A stretch of 64,000 nt of DNA from NCBI RefSeq assembly GCF_002095485.1, contig NZ_MLFS01000006.1, positions 60,294 through 124,293 on the forward strand, read 5' to 3'. The translations under genes were made by a program, and so were the position numbers. Positions within the stretch are counted from its first letter, which is position 1. Each line of letters opens with the position of its first letter. This document shows positions 34,828 to 44,521 of this stretch, piece by piece. This DNA is from Pantoea wallisii. Lineage in GTDB: Bacteria > Pseudomonadota > Gammaproteobacteria > Enterobacterales > Enterobacteriaceae. The notes under the pieces were generated by a model that searched no databases, had not been told where the DNA came from, and saw only the letters and a list, made by a program, of their open reading frames with translations.

Positions 34828-36938
34828 TTGTATCTGTTTGAAAGCCTCAATCAACTGATTGAAAAATACTTGCCTGAGGAGCAAATCAAGCGCCTCAAGC
34901 AAGCCTATCTTGTCGCGCGTGATGCCCACGAGGGTCAGACACGCTCCAGCGGTGAGCCCTACATCACCCATCCTGTTGCGGTTGCCTGCATTCTGGCCGA
35001 GATGAAACTCGACCACGAGACGCTCATGGCGGCCCTGCTGCATGATGTGATTGAAGATACGCCCGCCACCTATCAGGACATGGAACAGCTATTTGGCAAA
35101 AGCGTGGCCGAACTGGTGGAGGGTGTCTCCAAGCTTGATAAGCTGAAGTTCCGCGATAAGAAAGAAGCACAGGCTGAAAACTTCCGCAAAATGATCATGG
35201 CGATGGTGCAGGACATTCGCGTCATCCTGATCAAACTGGCTGACCGCACGCACAACATGCGTACGCTCGGCGCGCTGCGACCGGATAAAAAACGCCGCAT
35301 CGCGCTGGAAACGCTGGAGATTTACAGTCCTCTGGCGCACCGCCTCGGTATTCATCACCTGAAAACGGAACTGGAAGAGCTCGGCTTCGAAGCGCTCTAC
35401 CCGAACCGTTTCCGCGTGATCAAAGAGGTGGTGAAAGCGGCGCGCGGTAACCGTAAAGAGATGATTCAGAAGATACTGGCTGAAATCGACGGTCGCTTAC
35501 AGGAAGCAGGCATCCCCTGCCGCGTAAGCGGACGCGAAAAACATCTCTATTCGATCTACCGCAAAATGCACCTGAAAGAGCAGCGATTTCACTCGATCAT
35601 GGATATTTACGCTTTTCGCGTCATCGTGAAAGACCTGGATACCTGTTATCGCGTGCTCGGCCAGATGCACAGCCTGTACAAACCGCGTCCCGGACGCGTG
35701 AAAGATTACATCGCTATCCCCAAGGCCAACGGCTATCAGTCACTGCACACCTCCATGATTGGCCCGCACGGCGTGCCGGTCGAGGTGCAGATCCGTACCG
35801 AAGATATGGATCAGATGGCGGAGATGGGGGTTGCGGCACACTGGGCTTATAAAGAGGCCGGTGAGAGCGGCACCACGGCACAGATTCGCGCCCAGCGCTG
35901 GCTGCAAAGCTTGCTGGAGCTGCAGCAGAGTGCCGGCAGCTCGTTCGAATTTATTGAAAGCGTCAAATCAGATCTGTTCCCGGATGAGATCTACGTGTTC
36001 ACGCCGGAAGGCCGCATTGTGGAACTGCCTGCGGGCGCAACGCCGGTAGACTTCGCCTATGCGGTACATACTGATATCGGCCACGCCTGCGTCGGTGCAC
36101 GCGTCGATCGCCAGCCCTATCCGCTGTCACAGGCGCTGACCAGCGGCCAGACTATTGAGATTATTACCGCCCCCGGCGCGCGCCCTAACGCCGCGTGGCT
36201 GAACTTTGTCGTCAGTTCGAAAGCGCGTGCCAAAATTCGTCAGCTGCTGAAAAACCTCAAACGTGAGGATTCCGTCAACCTTGGCCGTCGCCTGCTGAGC
36301 CATGCGCTCGGCGGCAGCAAGAAGCTGGCCGAAATCCCGGTAGAGAATATTCAGCAAGAGCTGGAGCGCATGAAGCTCACCAGCATTGATGATCTGCTGG
36401 CGGAGATCGGCTCGGTAATGCGATGAGCGTGGTCGTGGCGAAGAACCTGCTGCAATCCGGCAGTGAAGGCGGCTCCGGCAGCAGTAAGCGCAGTAAGAAG
36501 CTGCCGATTAAGGGCGCTGATGGCGTGCTGATCACCTTTGCGAAGTGCTGTCGCCCCATTCCTGGCGACCCGATTGTGGCGCACGTCAGTCCCGGCAAAG
36601 GGTTAGTTGTGCATCACGAATCCTGCCGTAACATTCGCGGTTACCAGAAAGAGCCGGAAAAATTCATGCCGGTTGAATGGGATAAAGTGACCGATCAGGA
36701 GTTTGTCGCCGAGATTAAGGTGGATATGTTTAACCACCAGGGCGCGCTGGCAAACCTGACGGCGGCCATTAATACTGCGGGCTCTAACATCCAAAGCCTG
36801 AACACTGAAGAGCGTGATGGCCGTGTGTACAGCGCCTTTATCCGCCTCACCGCGAACGATCGCGTCCATCTGGCTAATATCATGCGTAAGATTCGCGTGA
36901 TGCCGGACGTGATTAAAGTTCACCGTAACCGTAATTAG
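34828..36938 (+). CDS. spoT: Bifunctional (p)ppGpp hydrolase/synthetase SpoT, frame broken by one base near 36410
   Basis: Starts with TTG, as in E. coli. HD hydrolase domain (LMAALLHDVIEDTPATYQDM), RelA-type synthetase domain (VKDYIAIPKANGYQSLHTSM), TGS domain (IYVFTPEGRIVELPAGATPV) and C-terminal ACT domain (MFNHQGALANLTAAIN). At residue 528 the frame shifts: GAGATCGG-CTCGGTAATG lacks one G. Restoring GGG gives LLAEIGLGNAMSVVVAKN and a 703-aa protein (E. coli 702). As written, translation stops at 36426, and a separate frame from 36423 encodes the rest. spoT loss is lethal in relA+ E. coli, although a truncation past the catalytic domains might be tolerated. I regard the break as a likely homopolymer error. 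Confidence 0.93.
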
Positions 36939-36941
36939 TGC

Positions 36942-37637
36942 ATGAACGCTCAACGCTTTGCCCGAATCCAGGAGATGCTGGCCATGCGCCAGCACGATCT
37001 CACCGTCTGTATGGAACAGGTGCATAAGCCGCACAATGTTTCTGCGGTCATCCGCACCGCCGATGCTGTCGGCATTCATGAAGTGCACGCCGTCTGGCCC
37101 AGTGTTCGCATGCGCACCATGGTGTCTGCATCTGCGGGCAGCAACAGCTGGGTGAAGGTGAAAACCCATCGCCATATCGCTGAAGCCGTGCGCCACCTGA
37201 AAGATCAGGGTATGCAGGTGCTGGCCACCAATCTGTCGCCTGAAGCCGTGGATTTCCGCGAGATCGATTACACCCTGCCGACCTGCATTTTGATGGGTCA
37301 GGAAAAAACCGGCATCACGCCTGAAGCGCTGGCGCTGGCCGATCGCGACATCATCGTTCCAATGGTGGGCATGGTGCAGTCGCTGAACGTCTCCGTGGCT
37401 TCAGCGCTGATTCTGTATGAAGCGCAGCGTCAGCGACAAAACGCCGGTATGTATAAACGTCAGCACAGCCTGCTGGATGCAGATGAACAGCAGCGCCTGC
37501 TGTTTGAGGGCGGTTATCCGGTGCTGGCGCGCGTCGCGAAGCAGAAAGGTCTGCCTTATCCGCATATCAATGCGCAGGGCGAGGTGGAAGCCGACGCCGA
37601 ATGGTGGTCCACCATGCAGGCGACAGGTAAAAAATGA
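36942..37637 (+). CDS. trmH: tRNA (guanosine-18-2'-O)-methyltransferase
   Basis: SPOUT-class enzyme methylating the ribose of G18 in the tRNA D-loop. 231 aa (E. coli 229). The N-terminal motif HKPHNVSAVIRTADAVGIHE, then ILMGQEKTGITPEALALADR and the AdoMet knot region IIVPMVGMVQSLNVSVASAL. It starts 3 bp after the spoT stop and overlaps recG by 4 bp. Confidence 0.97.
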   Translation: MNAQRFARIQEMLAMRQHDLTVCMEQVHKPHNVSAVIRTADAVGIHEVHAVWPSVRMRTMVSASAGSNSWVKVKTHRHIAEAVRHLKDQGMQVLATNLSPEAVDFREIDYTLPTCILMGQEKTGITPEALALADRDIIVPMVGMVQSLNVSVASALILYEAQRQRQNAGMYKRQHSLLDADEQQRLLFEGGYPVLARVAKQKGLPYPHINAQGEVEADAEWWSTMQATGKK

Positions 37638-39712
37638 AAGGCCGCCTGCTGGATGCCATTCCGCTCAGTACCCTGACCGGCGTCGGTGCCAGCCAGGCGG
37701 CCAGGCTGGCAAAACTTAACCTGTTTACCATTCAGGATCTGCTGCTGCATCTGCCGCTGCGCTACGAAGACCGCACGCAGCTCTATCAAATCAATGACCT
37801 GCTGCCGGGCATCTGGGCCACGGTAGAGGGCGAAGTCCTGCACAGCGAAATCACCTTTGGTCGCCGCCGCATGCTGGTGTGCCAGATCAGCGATGGCAGC
37901 GGCATGCTGACTATGCGCTTCTTCAACTTCAATGCCGGAATGAAAAACAGCCTCGCGCCAGGCCGTCGCGTCACCGCCTATGGTGAGATTAAACGCGGCC
38001 AGCGCGGAGCAGAGATTATTCATCCGGAGTACCGCGTACAGGGCGAACTCGGCGGTGTTGAGCTGCAGGAGACGCTGACGCCGGTTTATCCCACCACCGA
38101 AGGTATTCGCCAGGCCACGCTGCGTAATCTCACCGACCAGGCGTTGACGCTGCTGGAGAGCTGCCCGATCGCTGAACTGCTGCCGCCCGAGCTGAGCGGC
38201 GGCATGATCAGCCTGCCGGAGGCGCTGCGCACGCTGCACCGCCCGCCACCCGATCTGCGCCTGAGCGAGCTGGAGACCGGCCGCCATCCGGCGCAAAAGC
38301 GCCTGATTCTGGAAGAGCTGCTGGCGCACAATCTCAGTATGCTGGCGGTCCGTGCCGGCGCGCAGCGTCACCATGCCTTGCCGCTGCCGGCGTGTCATAC
38401 GCTGGTGGATAAACTGCTGGCCGCGCTGCCCTTCTCACCCACGGGCGCGCAGCAGCGCGTGGTGGCGGAAATTGAGCGCGACCTGGCGAACGATTTCCCG
38501 ATGATGCGCCTGGTGCAGGGCGATGTGGGTTCCGGTAAAACGCTGGTTGCCGCACTGGCGGCGCTGAATGTGATCGCTCATGGCAAGCAGGTGGCGCTGA
38601 TGGCGCCGACCGAGCTGCTGGCTGAACAGCACGCCAATAATTTCCGCCAGTGGTTTGCGCCGCTCGGTATTGAGGTGGGCTGGCTGGCAGGTAAGCAAAA
38701 GGGTAAAGCGCGTGAAGCACAGCAGGAAGCGATTGCCAGCGGTCAGGTATCCATGGTGGTGGGCACGCATGCGCTGTTCCAGGAGCAGGTTAAGTTTAAC
38801 GGCATGGCGCTGGTGATCATTGACGAACAGCACCGCTTCGGTGTCCATCAGCGGCTGGCGCTGTGGGAGAAAGGCGAAGAGCAGGGCTTCCACCCGCATC
38901 AGCTGATCATGACGGCGACGCCCATTCCGCGTACCCTGGCGATGACCGCCTACGCCGATCTTGATACCTCAACCATTGATGAACTGCCGCCGGGCCGTAC
39001 GCCGGTGACCACCGTCGCCATTCCCGATAGCCGCCGCAGCGAGATCATTGCACGCGTGCAGAGTGCCTGTCACGAAGGCCGCCAGGCGTATTGGGTCTGT
39101 ACGCTGATTGATGAATCCGAAGTGCTGGAAGCGCAGGCGGCAGAAGTGACCTGGCAGGAGCTGAAAGAGGCGCTGCCCGACCTGCAGATTGGCCTGGTGC
39201 ATGGCCGCATGAAGCCGGCAGAGAAGCAGGCGGTGATGGCAGCGTTCAAGGCCAATGAAATCCAGCTGCTGGTTGCGACCACGGTGATCGAAGTCGGCGT
39301 GGATGTGCCTAACGCCAGCCTGATGATTATCGAAAATCCGGAGCGTCTCGGGCTGGCACAGCTGCACCAGCTGCGCGGGCGCGTGGGGCGCGGCGCGGTT
39401 GCATCCCACTGCGTTCTGCTTTACAAAGCGCCGCTGAGTAAAACTGCGCAGAAGCGTTTACAGGTACTGCGCGACAGCAACGATGGCTTCGTCATTGCCC
39501 AGCACGATCTGGAGATCCGCGGACCGGGCGAGATGCTTGGTACCCGCCAGACCGGCAACGCCGAATTCAAAGTGGCTGACCTGCTGCGCGATCAGAGCAT
39601 GATTCCCGAAGTGCAGCGCGTGGCGCGTCATATCCACGAGCACTATCCTGAGCAGGCACAGGCGCTGATTGAGCGCTGGCTACCGGAAACCGAGCGCTAC
39701 AGCCACGCTTAA
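37634..39712 (+). CDS. recG: ATP-dependent DNA helicase RecG
   Basis: Remodels stalled forks and Holliday junctions. 692 aa (E. coli 693). An N-terminal wedge (OB-fold) domain precedes the superfamily 2 helicase motifs: Walker A QGDVGSGKTLVAALAAL, Ia MAPTELLAEQHANNF, II IIDEQHRFG (DEQH), III MTATPIPRTLAM, and VI QLRGRVGRGA. Last gene of the gmk operon. Its end overlaps the convergent MarR gene by 4 bp; no terminator was found between them. E. coli gltS, which follows recG there, is absent. Confidence 0.98.
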   Translation: MKGRLLDAIPLSTLTGVGASQAARLAKLNLFTIQDLLLHLPLRYEDRTQLYQINDLLPGIWATVEGEVLHSEITFGRRRMLVCQISDGSGMLTMRFFNFNAGMKNSLAPGRRVTAYGEIKRGQRGAEIIHPEYRVQGELGGVELQETLTPVYPTTEGIRQATLRNLTDQALTLLESCPIAELLPPELSGGMISLPEALRTLHRPPPDLRLSELETGRHPAQKRLILEELLAHNLSMLAVRAGAQRHHALPLPACHTLVDKLLAALPFSPTGAQQRVVAEIERDLANDFPMMRLVQGDVGSGKTLVAALAALNVIAHGKQVALMAPTELLAEQHANNFRQWFAPLGIEVGWLAGKQKGKAREAQQEAIASGQVSMVVGTHALFQEQVKFNGMALVIIDEQHRFGVHQRLALWEKGEEQGFHPHQLIMTATPIPRTLAMTAYADLDTSTIDELPPGRTPVTTVAIPDSRRSEIIARVQSACHEGRQAYWVCTLIDESEVLEAQAAEVTWQELKEALPDLQIGLVHGRMKPAEKQAVMAAFKANEIQLLVATTVIEVGVDVPNASLMIIENPERLGLAQLHQLRGRVGRGAVASHCVLLYKAPLSKTAQKRLQVLRDSNDGFVIAQHDLEIRGPGEMLGTRQTGNAEFKVADLLRDQSMIPEVQRVARHIHEHYPEQAQALIERWLPETERYSHA

Positions 39713-40194
39713 TCCGCAGTCGTACCGCGATCAATCGCCGTAAAGTCCCCGACAAACTTCGGCAACAGACGCGCCAGTTCGGCGCGTTCTTCACTCTGCC
39801 AGTGCGCAAATACAGTTTGATAGATCTGCGCGCGCGCGGCATCAATTTTATCGGTCATTGCCTTACCTGCTGCGGTAATGACCGCCTCATTTATCCGCTT
39901 ATCTTTGACATTTTTCTGCCGCTGCGCCAGGGCCAGCTCCTCCAGCTTCGCCACCTGACGACTCACCGTGGTGTAATCACGTCCGACACGCTCCGCCAGC
40001 TCCACTACGCCGATAGGACCAAATCGACCAATCTGTATCAGTAGCGGAAACAGGGCACGATCAAGCTGGATGCTGGACGCTTTAATCAACAATTCATCAC
40101 GTTGTGGTCGGTTAAAGGTGGCGACGATCATCAGCAGCGCATTGTGCAAATCATCGAAGTCAGCATTATTATGTGTATTTTGCACGCTTTTCAT
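39709..40194 (-). CDS. MarR-family transcriptional regulator
   Basis: 161 aa. Winged-helix core: GPIGVVELAERVGRDYTTVS is the recognition helix-turn-helix, followed by RQVAKLEELALAQRQKN and the wing DKRINEAVITAAG. It is divergent from the oxidoreductase gene at 40265, and two copies of a 15-bp dyad-like element lie in the gap and at its own 5' end. The usual reading is that it represses itself and its neighbour until a ligand binds. The start at 40194 places one operator copy inside codons 3-7. Confidence 0.88.
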   Translation of the reverse strand: MKSVQNTHNNADFDDLHNALLMIVATFNRPQRDELLIKASSIQLDRALFPLLIQIGRFGPIGVVELAERVGRDYTTVSRQVAKLEELALAQRQKNVKDKRINEAVITAAGKAMTDKIDAARAQIYQTVFAHWQSEERAELARLLPKFVGDFTAIDRGTTAD

Positions 40195-40236
40195 TGACGT
40201 TATCCCGGGGCAGTCTTAATGTGTGCATATTACACA
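40172..40236. promoter_or_regulatory. Two related 15-bp elements, candidate MarR operators
   Basis: TGTGCATATTACACA at 40222-40236, and on the opposite strand CGTGCAAAATACACA at 40172-40186: 12 of 15 positions match, and each is an imperfect dyad of TGTG/CACA. Copy 1 is in the promoter gap and copy 2 in the first codons of the MarR gene. Such paired sites are typical for autoregulated divergent MarR systems. Confidence 0.6.
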
Positions 40237-40264
40237 TATTATCCGATCAACTGAAGGTGCAAGC

Positions 40265-41200
40265 ATGAAAGCAGCTATTGTTTCTGCGGCAGGCGAACTG
40301 CCCGTTTATGGTGATTTTCCTGAGCCTCAGGCCGGGGAGGAACAGGTTGTGGTATCGGTAAAAGCCGCAGCCATTAGCCAGTTGGCAAAGGCGCGCGCCG
40401 CCGGCACGCATTACAGCGCCGGCTCGCGCTATCCGTTTATCGCCGGCATTGATGGAACAGGCACGTTAGAGAACGGCGATCCGGTTTACTTCCTCACGCT
40501 CAATGCCCCCTGGGGTAGCATGGCCGAAAGAACCTTAGTGCCTGCTGCCGCGCTGGTGCCGTTGCCCGCCACACTCGATCCGGTGCTCGCGGCGGCGATT
40601 GCCAATCCCGGGATGTCCTCCTGGGCAGCGCTGACGCGTCGCGCCCGGTTACAGCAGGGGGAAACCGTGCTGATTAATGGCGCAACGGGGACCTCAGGAG
40701 GATTGGCGGTGCGCATTGCCCGGCATCTCGGCGCCGGTAAAATTATCGCCACCGGACGTAACCGCGCAGTGCTGGATCAACTGCGGGCACAAGGTGCGGA
40801 TATCGCCCTGACGCTGGATGAGCTGCCACGCGCCCTCCCTGCGCTGATGAAAGAGGGCGTTGATGTGGTACTGGATTATCTTTGGGGGCTAAGTGCGCTG
40901 GATATTATGCAGGCCGCTGTGGCGGGTGGTGAAAAAGTGGTGCGCTTTGTACAAATCGGTTCCCTCAGCGGACAGGAGATCGCGCTGCACAGCAAGCTGC
41001 TACGCTCATCGGGTTTGACACTTATGGGCAGCGGTTTAGGCAGTGTCTCCGATACTGAGCTCATCGCCTGTATCCGTGAAATGCTCACCGCCGCCGCCGA
41101 AAGCGATTTTTCTATCGCCTTCCAGATGCGTCCGTTAAGTGAAGTTACGCAAGCCTGGCAGGATGAGGATAGCCGCAGCCGCACCGTGTTTACGCTTTAA
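40265..41200 (+). CDS. Quinone-oxidoreductase-like medium-chain dehydrogenase (zinc-free MDR type)
   Basis: 311 aa from the ATG at 40265 (AAGG upstream). N-terminal GroES-like domain (MKAAIVSAAGELPVYGDFPE), then the NADP-binding Rossmann part with LINGATGTSGGLAVRIARHL and a VVLDYLWG stretch. The zinc-binding Cys cluster of alcohol dehydrogenases is absent, so it is a reductase of quinones or enals. The substrate is unknown. It is divergent from, and presumably controlled by, the MarR gene; detoxification of an electrophile is a plausible role. Confidence 0.85.
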   Translation: MKAAIVSAAGELPVYGDFPEPQAGEEQVVVSVKAAAISQLAKARAAGTHYSAGSRYPFIAGIDGTGTLENGDPVYFLTLNAPWGSMAERTLVPAAALVPLPATLDPVLAAAIANPGMSSWAALTRRARLQQGETVLINGATGTSGGLAVRIARHLGAGKIIATGRNRAVLDQLRAQGADIALTLDELPRALPALMKEGVDVVLDYLWGLSALDIMQAAVAGGEKVVRFVQIGSLSGQEIALHSKLLRSSGLTLMGSGLGSVSDTELIACIREMLTAAAESDFSIAFQMRPLSEVTQAWQDEDSRSRTVFTL

Positions 41201-41209
41201 ATCAAGGCA

Positions 41210-41273
41210 AGCAAAAAGGGGCATTGCAAACGATTGCTTTCACAACGCAACCGTTTAAAATCGCCCCTTTGCT
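41210..41273. repeat. Inverted repeat enclosing the xanP upstream sites
   Basis: AGCAAAAAGGGGC (41210-41222) and GCCCCTTTGCT (41263-41273) pair over 11 bp with a 2-A bulge, enclosing about 40 nt that contain the two PurR-like boxes. It may also act as the end of the oxidoreductase transcript; a T-run is lacking. Confidence 0.55.
41224..41260 (+). promoter_or_regulatory. Two candidate PurR boxes upstream of xanP
   Basis: TTGCAAACGATTGCTT at 41224-41239 fits the PurR consensus ANGCAANCGNTTNCNT at every defined position but the first. ACGCAACCGTTTAAAA at 41245-41260 fits except in its right end. They lie 30-67 bp before the xanP ATG, where a repressor would block transcription. Purine control of a purine permease would make sense; this is inference from sequence. 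Confidence 0.6.
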
Positions 41274-41290
41274 GTTATTGAGAGCCCACC

Positions 41291-42679
41291 ATGTCCGTCA
41301 ACACCGCTGAATCCCGCCAGCCTGCCAGCGTTGCAGGCCAGGCAACAAGTGAACTGATTTACCGCCTTGAAGATCGTCCGCCGCTGCCGCAGACGCTGTT
41401 TGCCGCCTGCCAGCATCTGCTGGCAATGTTTGTGGCGGTGATTACGCCAGCACTGCTGATCTGTCAGGCGCTTGGCTTACCGGCGCAGGATACGCAGCAC
41501 ATCATCAGCATGTCGCTGTTCGCCTCCGGCGTGGCCTCGATTCTGCAAATCAAAACCTGGGGACCGGTGGGTTCCGGCCTGCTGTCGATTCAGGGCACCA
41601 GCTTTAACTTTGTGACGCCGCTGATCATGGGCGGCATGGCGCTGAAAAACGGCGGCGCAGATGTGCCAACCATGATGGCGGCGCTGTTTGGCACGCTGAT
41701 GGTGGCTTCCTGCACTGAAATGGTCCTGTCGCGCGTGCTGCATCTGGCACGCCGCATTATCACTCCGCTGGTATCCGGCATTGTGGTGATGATTATCGGT
41801 CTGTCGCTGATTCAGGTAGGGCTGACGTCAATTGGCGGTGGTTTTGCTGCCATGAGCGATCACACCTTTGGCGCACCCAAAAATCTGCTGCTGGCCGGTG
41901 CGGTGCTGCTGGTGATTATCCTGCTGAATCGCCAGCGTAATCCCTATCTGCGTGTGGCTTCACTGGTGATTGCGATGGCCGTGGGTTATGGCCTGGCCTG
42001 GGCGCTGGATATGCTGCCGGCGACATCCGCACCCACCAGCCAGCCGCTGGTGGCCGTGCCGTCGCCGCTCTATTACGGTCTGGGCTTTGACTGGAATCTG
42101 TTAATTCCGCTAATGCTGGTGTTTATGGTCACTTCACTGGAAACCATAGGCGATATCACTGCAACCTCTGATGTTTCTGAGCAGCCCGTCAGCGGCCCGC
42201 TGTATATGAAGCGCCTGAAAGGTGGCGTGCTGGCGAACGGTCTCAACTCCTTTGTGTCGGCCCTGTTCAACACCTTCCCGAACTCCTGCTTTGGTCAGAA
42301 TAATGGTGTGATTCAGCTAACGGGCGTCGCCAGCCGCTATGTCGGGTTTGTGGTTGCGCTGATGCTGATTGTGCTGGGCCTGTTCCCGGCGGTGAGCGGC
42401 TTTGTGCAGCACATTCCGGAGCCGGTGCTGGGCGGTGCGACCATTGTGATGTTCGGTACCATTGCCGCCTCTGGCGTGCGCATCGTTTCACGTGAGCCGC
42501 TGAACCGTCGCGCCATCATGATCATTGCGCTGTCTCTGGCCGTTGGCCTGGGCGTGTCGCAGCAGCCGCTGATCCTGCAGTTCGCGCCGGACTGGCTGAA
42601 AACACTGCTCTCTTCCGGTATCGCTGCCGGCGGCATTACCGCCATCGTGCTTAACCTTGTGTTCCCGCAGGAGAAGTAA
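41291..42679 (+). CDS. xanP: Xanthine:H+ symporter
   Basis: NAT/NCS2 purine permease, 462 aa (E. coli XanP/YicE 463). About 14 membrane segments. Signature stretches: [60 protein letters not shown] and the NAT motif region [20 protein letters not shown] (Q-N-x-G). Near-identical in type to E. coli XanP. Candidate PurR boxes are upstream. A GC-rich hairpin without a T-run follows at about 42688-42706. Confidence 0.95.
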   Translation: MSVNTAESRQPASVAGQATSELIYRLEDRPPLPQTLFAACQHLLAMFVAVITPALLICQALGLPAQDTQHIISMSLFASGVASILQIKTWGPVGSGLLSIQGTSFNFVTPLIMGGMALKNGGADVPTMMAALFGTLMVASCTEMVLSRVLHLARRIITPLVSGIVVMIIGLSLIQVGLTSIGGGFAAMSDHTFGAPKNLLLAGAVLLVIILLNRQRNPYLRVASLVIAMAVGYGLAWALDMLPATSAPTSQPLVAVPSPLYYGLGFDWNLLIPLMLVFMVTSLETIGDITATSDVSEQPVSGPLYMKRLKGGVLANGLNSFVSALFNTFPNSCFGQNNGVIQLTGVASRYVGFVVALMLIVLGLFPAVSGFVQHIPEPVLGGATIVMFGTIAASGVRIVSREPLNRRAIMIIALSLAVGLGVSQQPLILQFAPDWLKTLLSSGIAAGGITAIVLNLVFPQEK

Positions 42680-42802
42680 TTCCACCGGGCAGGCTCCGGC
42701 CTGCCTGCTATTTATCCGCTTTTACATCCAGGCTGTTGAGCTGTAACGGTAATTCAGGCATAACAACCACTCACCGGATCACTATCGGGATGGATGGATG
42801 CA

Positions 42803-44482
42803 ATGAAATTTTTAGGCAAGTTTTTCCTTACCTTGTTACTGCTGGTTTTACTGGCGCTGGTGGTTCTCTATGTGTTGCTGCAAACACAGTGGGGCGCAGG
42901 CTGGTTTAGCCGTTGGGTAAGCGATAAAACCGCCTGGCATCTCTCGCTCAGTAAGATTGAGCATAACTTCTCCTCCCCCTCGCACATCATTCTTGATGAT
43001 TTCAGCTTTGGTCACGATGGGCAGCCTGCGGTGCTGGTGGCGAAGCGCGTTGATCTCGGCCTGGCGCTGGTACAGTTCAGCGATCCGCTGCATTTCAGCA
43101 GCATTGAAGTGCGTGATGGTGAGATCAACCTCGCGAATCAAACGCCGGATACCACGCTGCCCATGCAGGCGAACCGTCTGCAGCTGAATAACGTGCACAT
43201 TGAAAGCCCGCACAGCGCGCTGCCGCTCTCCGCGCAGCGCGTAAACGGCGGCATTGTGCCGTGGAAACCCACGCCTGACAATATGCCCGGCAGCGATGCG
43301 CAGTTCCAGATGAGTGCGGGTAGCCTGACGCTGAATGGCGTGCCGGCCACCAATGTACTGTTGCAGGGCAGCGTGGTGAAACGCCAGCTGATGCTGAACA
43401 ATATCGGCGCCGATCTCGCTCGCGGCTCAATGACCGGCAGTGCCGGGCGTGATGCGCAGGGTAACTGGAAGATTAATCAGCTGCGCCTTAATGACATCCG
43501 CCTGCAAACCCGGCAAACGCTGAGTGAATTCCTCCGTCCGCTGCGTGAGGTGCCTTCGGTGAGTATTAACCGGCTGGATATGACCGATGCGCGTCTGCAG
43601 GGCCCGGATTGGGCAGTGACCGATCTCGATTTAACGCTGAAAAACATCACGCTGCGCGGCGATGACTGGCAGAGCGAGGATGGCTCACTGGCGATGAACG
43701 CCGGTAACTTCATTAACGGCAGCTTCGAACTCAACGACCCCATTGTGAACGCCGAATTCTCCGCCCAGGGCGTTCAGCTGACGCAGTTTAGCTCGCGCTG
43801 GGTTAACGGTGTGATTCGCGCCAGCGGCAGCTGGACGCGTAGCGATAAGCGTCTGACGCTGGATGATGTGGCGGTTGCCGGCCTGGAGTATACGCTGCCG
43901 CAGAATTGGCGCGATCGCTGGCAGGCAGCGTTGCCCGACTGGCTGGATAGCGTGCTGGTAAAACGCGCCACGGCCAACCGCAATCTGATTATCGATATCA
44001 ATCCTGCTTTCCCGTTCCAGATGACGGCGCTGGATGGCAGTGCAGATAACCTGCTGCTGGCACGTCAGCATCAGTGGGGCATTTGGTCCGGTAAGGCCAG
44101 CTTTAACGCGGCGGAAGCCACTTTTAACCGTACCGATTTGCGCCACCCCTCTATTGCGCTGAGTGCCAGCGATCAGCAGATTCAGGTCAGCGAGATGAGC
44201 GCCTTTAATGGTAACGGCTTGCTGGAAGGTACGGCTACGGTTGGTCAGGATGCGCAGCGCCCGCTGACACTCAACCTGAAAGGCCAGGCAGTGCCGGCCA
44301 ACGTTCTGGAAAACTGGGGCTGGCCAGCGCTGCCGCTCAGTGGTAACAGCAATATGCAGTTGCAGCTGAAGGGGTCGCTCAGTGCCGCTGCACCGCTGCG
44401 CTCAGGCGCGGAAGGGAGTTTATCAGTGACCACGGATACGCAATCCGTCCAACAGACGATGCGCGGCGGTCAGGTGCAGTAA
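42803..44482 (+). CDS. yicH: AsmA-family protein YicH
   Basis: 559 aa (E. coli 569). N-terminal inner-membrane anchor (FFLTLLLLVLLALVVLYVLL), then a long periplasmic beta-rich body: LSAQRVNGGIVPWKP, DARLQGPDWAVTDLDLTLKN and AGLEYTLPQNWRDRW match YicH. AsmA/YhdP-type proteins are thought to bridge the envelope and move phospholipid to the outer membrane; YicH is the least studied. The ATG at 42803 (MKFLGK) is preferred to one three codons upstream. Low in Cys, consistent with export. Confidence 0.9.
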   Translation: MKFLGKFFLTLLLLVLLALVVLYVLLQTQWGAGWFSRWVSDKTAWHLSLSKIEHNFSSPSHIILDDFSFGHDGQPAVLVAKRVDLGLALVQFSDPLHFSSIEVRDGEINLANQTPDTTLPMQANRLQLNNVHIESPHSALPLSAQRVNGGIVPWKPTPDNMPGSDAQFQMSAGSLTLNGVPATNVLLQGSVVKRQLMLNNIGADLARGSMTGSAGRDAQGNWKINQLRLNDIRLQTRQTLSEFLRPLREVPSVSINRLDMTDARLQGPDWAVTDLDLTLKNITLRGDDWQSEDGSLAMNAGNFINGSFELNDPIVNAEFSAQGVQLTQFSSRWVNGVIRASGSWTRSDKRLTLDDVAVAGLEYTLPQNWRDRWQAALPDWLDSVLVKRATANRNLIIDINPAFPFQMTALDGSADNLLLARQHQWGIWSGKASFNAAEATFNRTDLRHPSIALSASDQQIQVSEMSAFNGNGLLEGTATVGQDAQRPLTLNLKGQAVPANVLENWGWPALPLSGNSNMQLQLKGSLSAAAPLRSGAEGSLSVTTDTQSVQQTMRGGQVQ

Positions 44483-44521
44483 ACGGAGCGCCATCAACGG
44501 CGCCACGGCGCAGCATAACGA

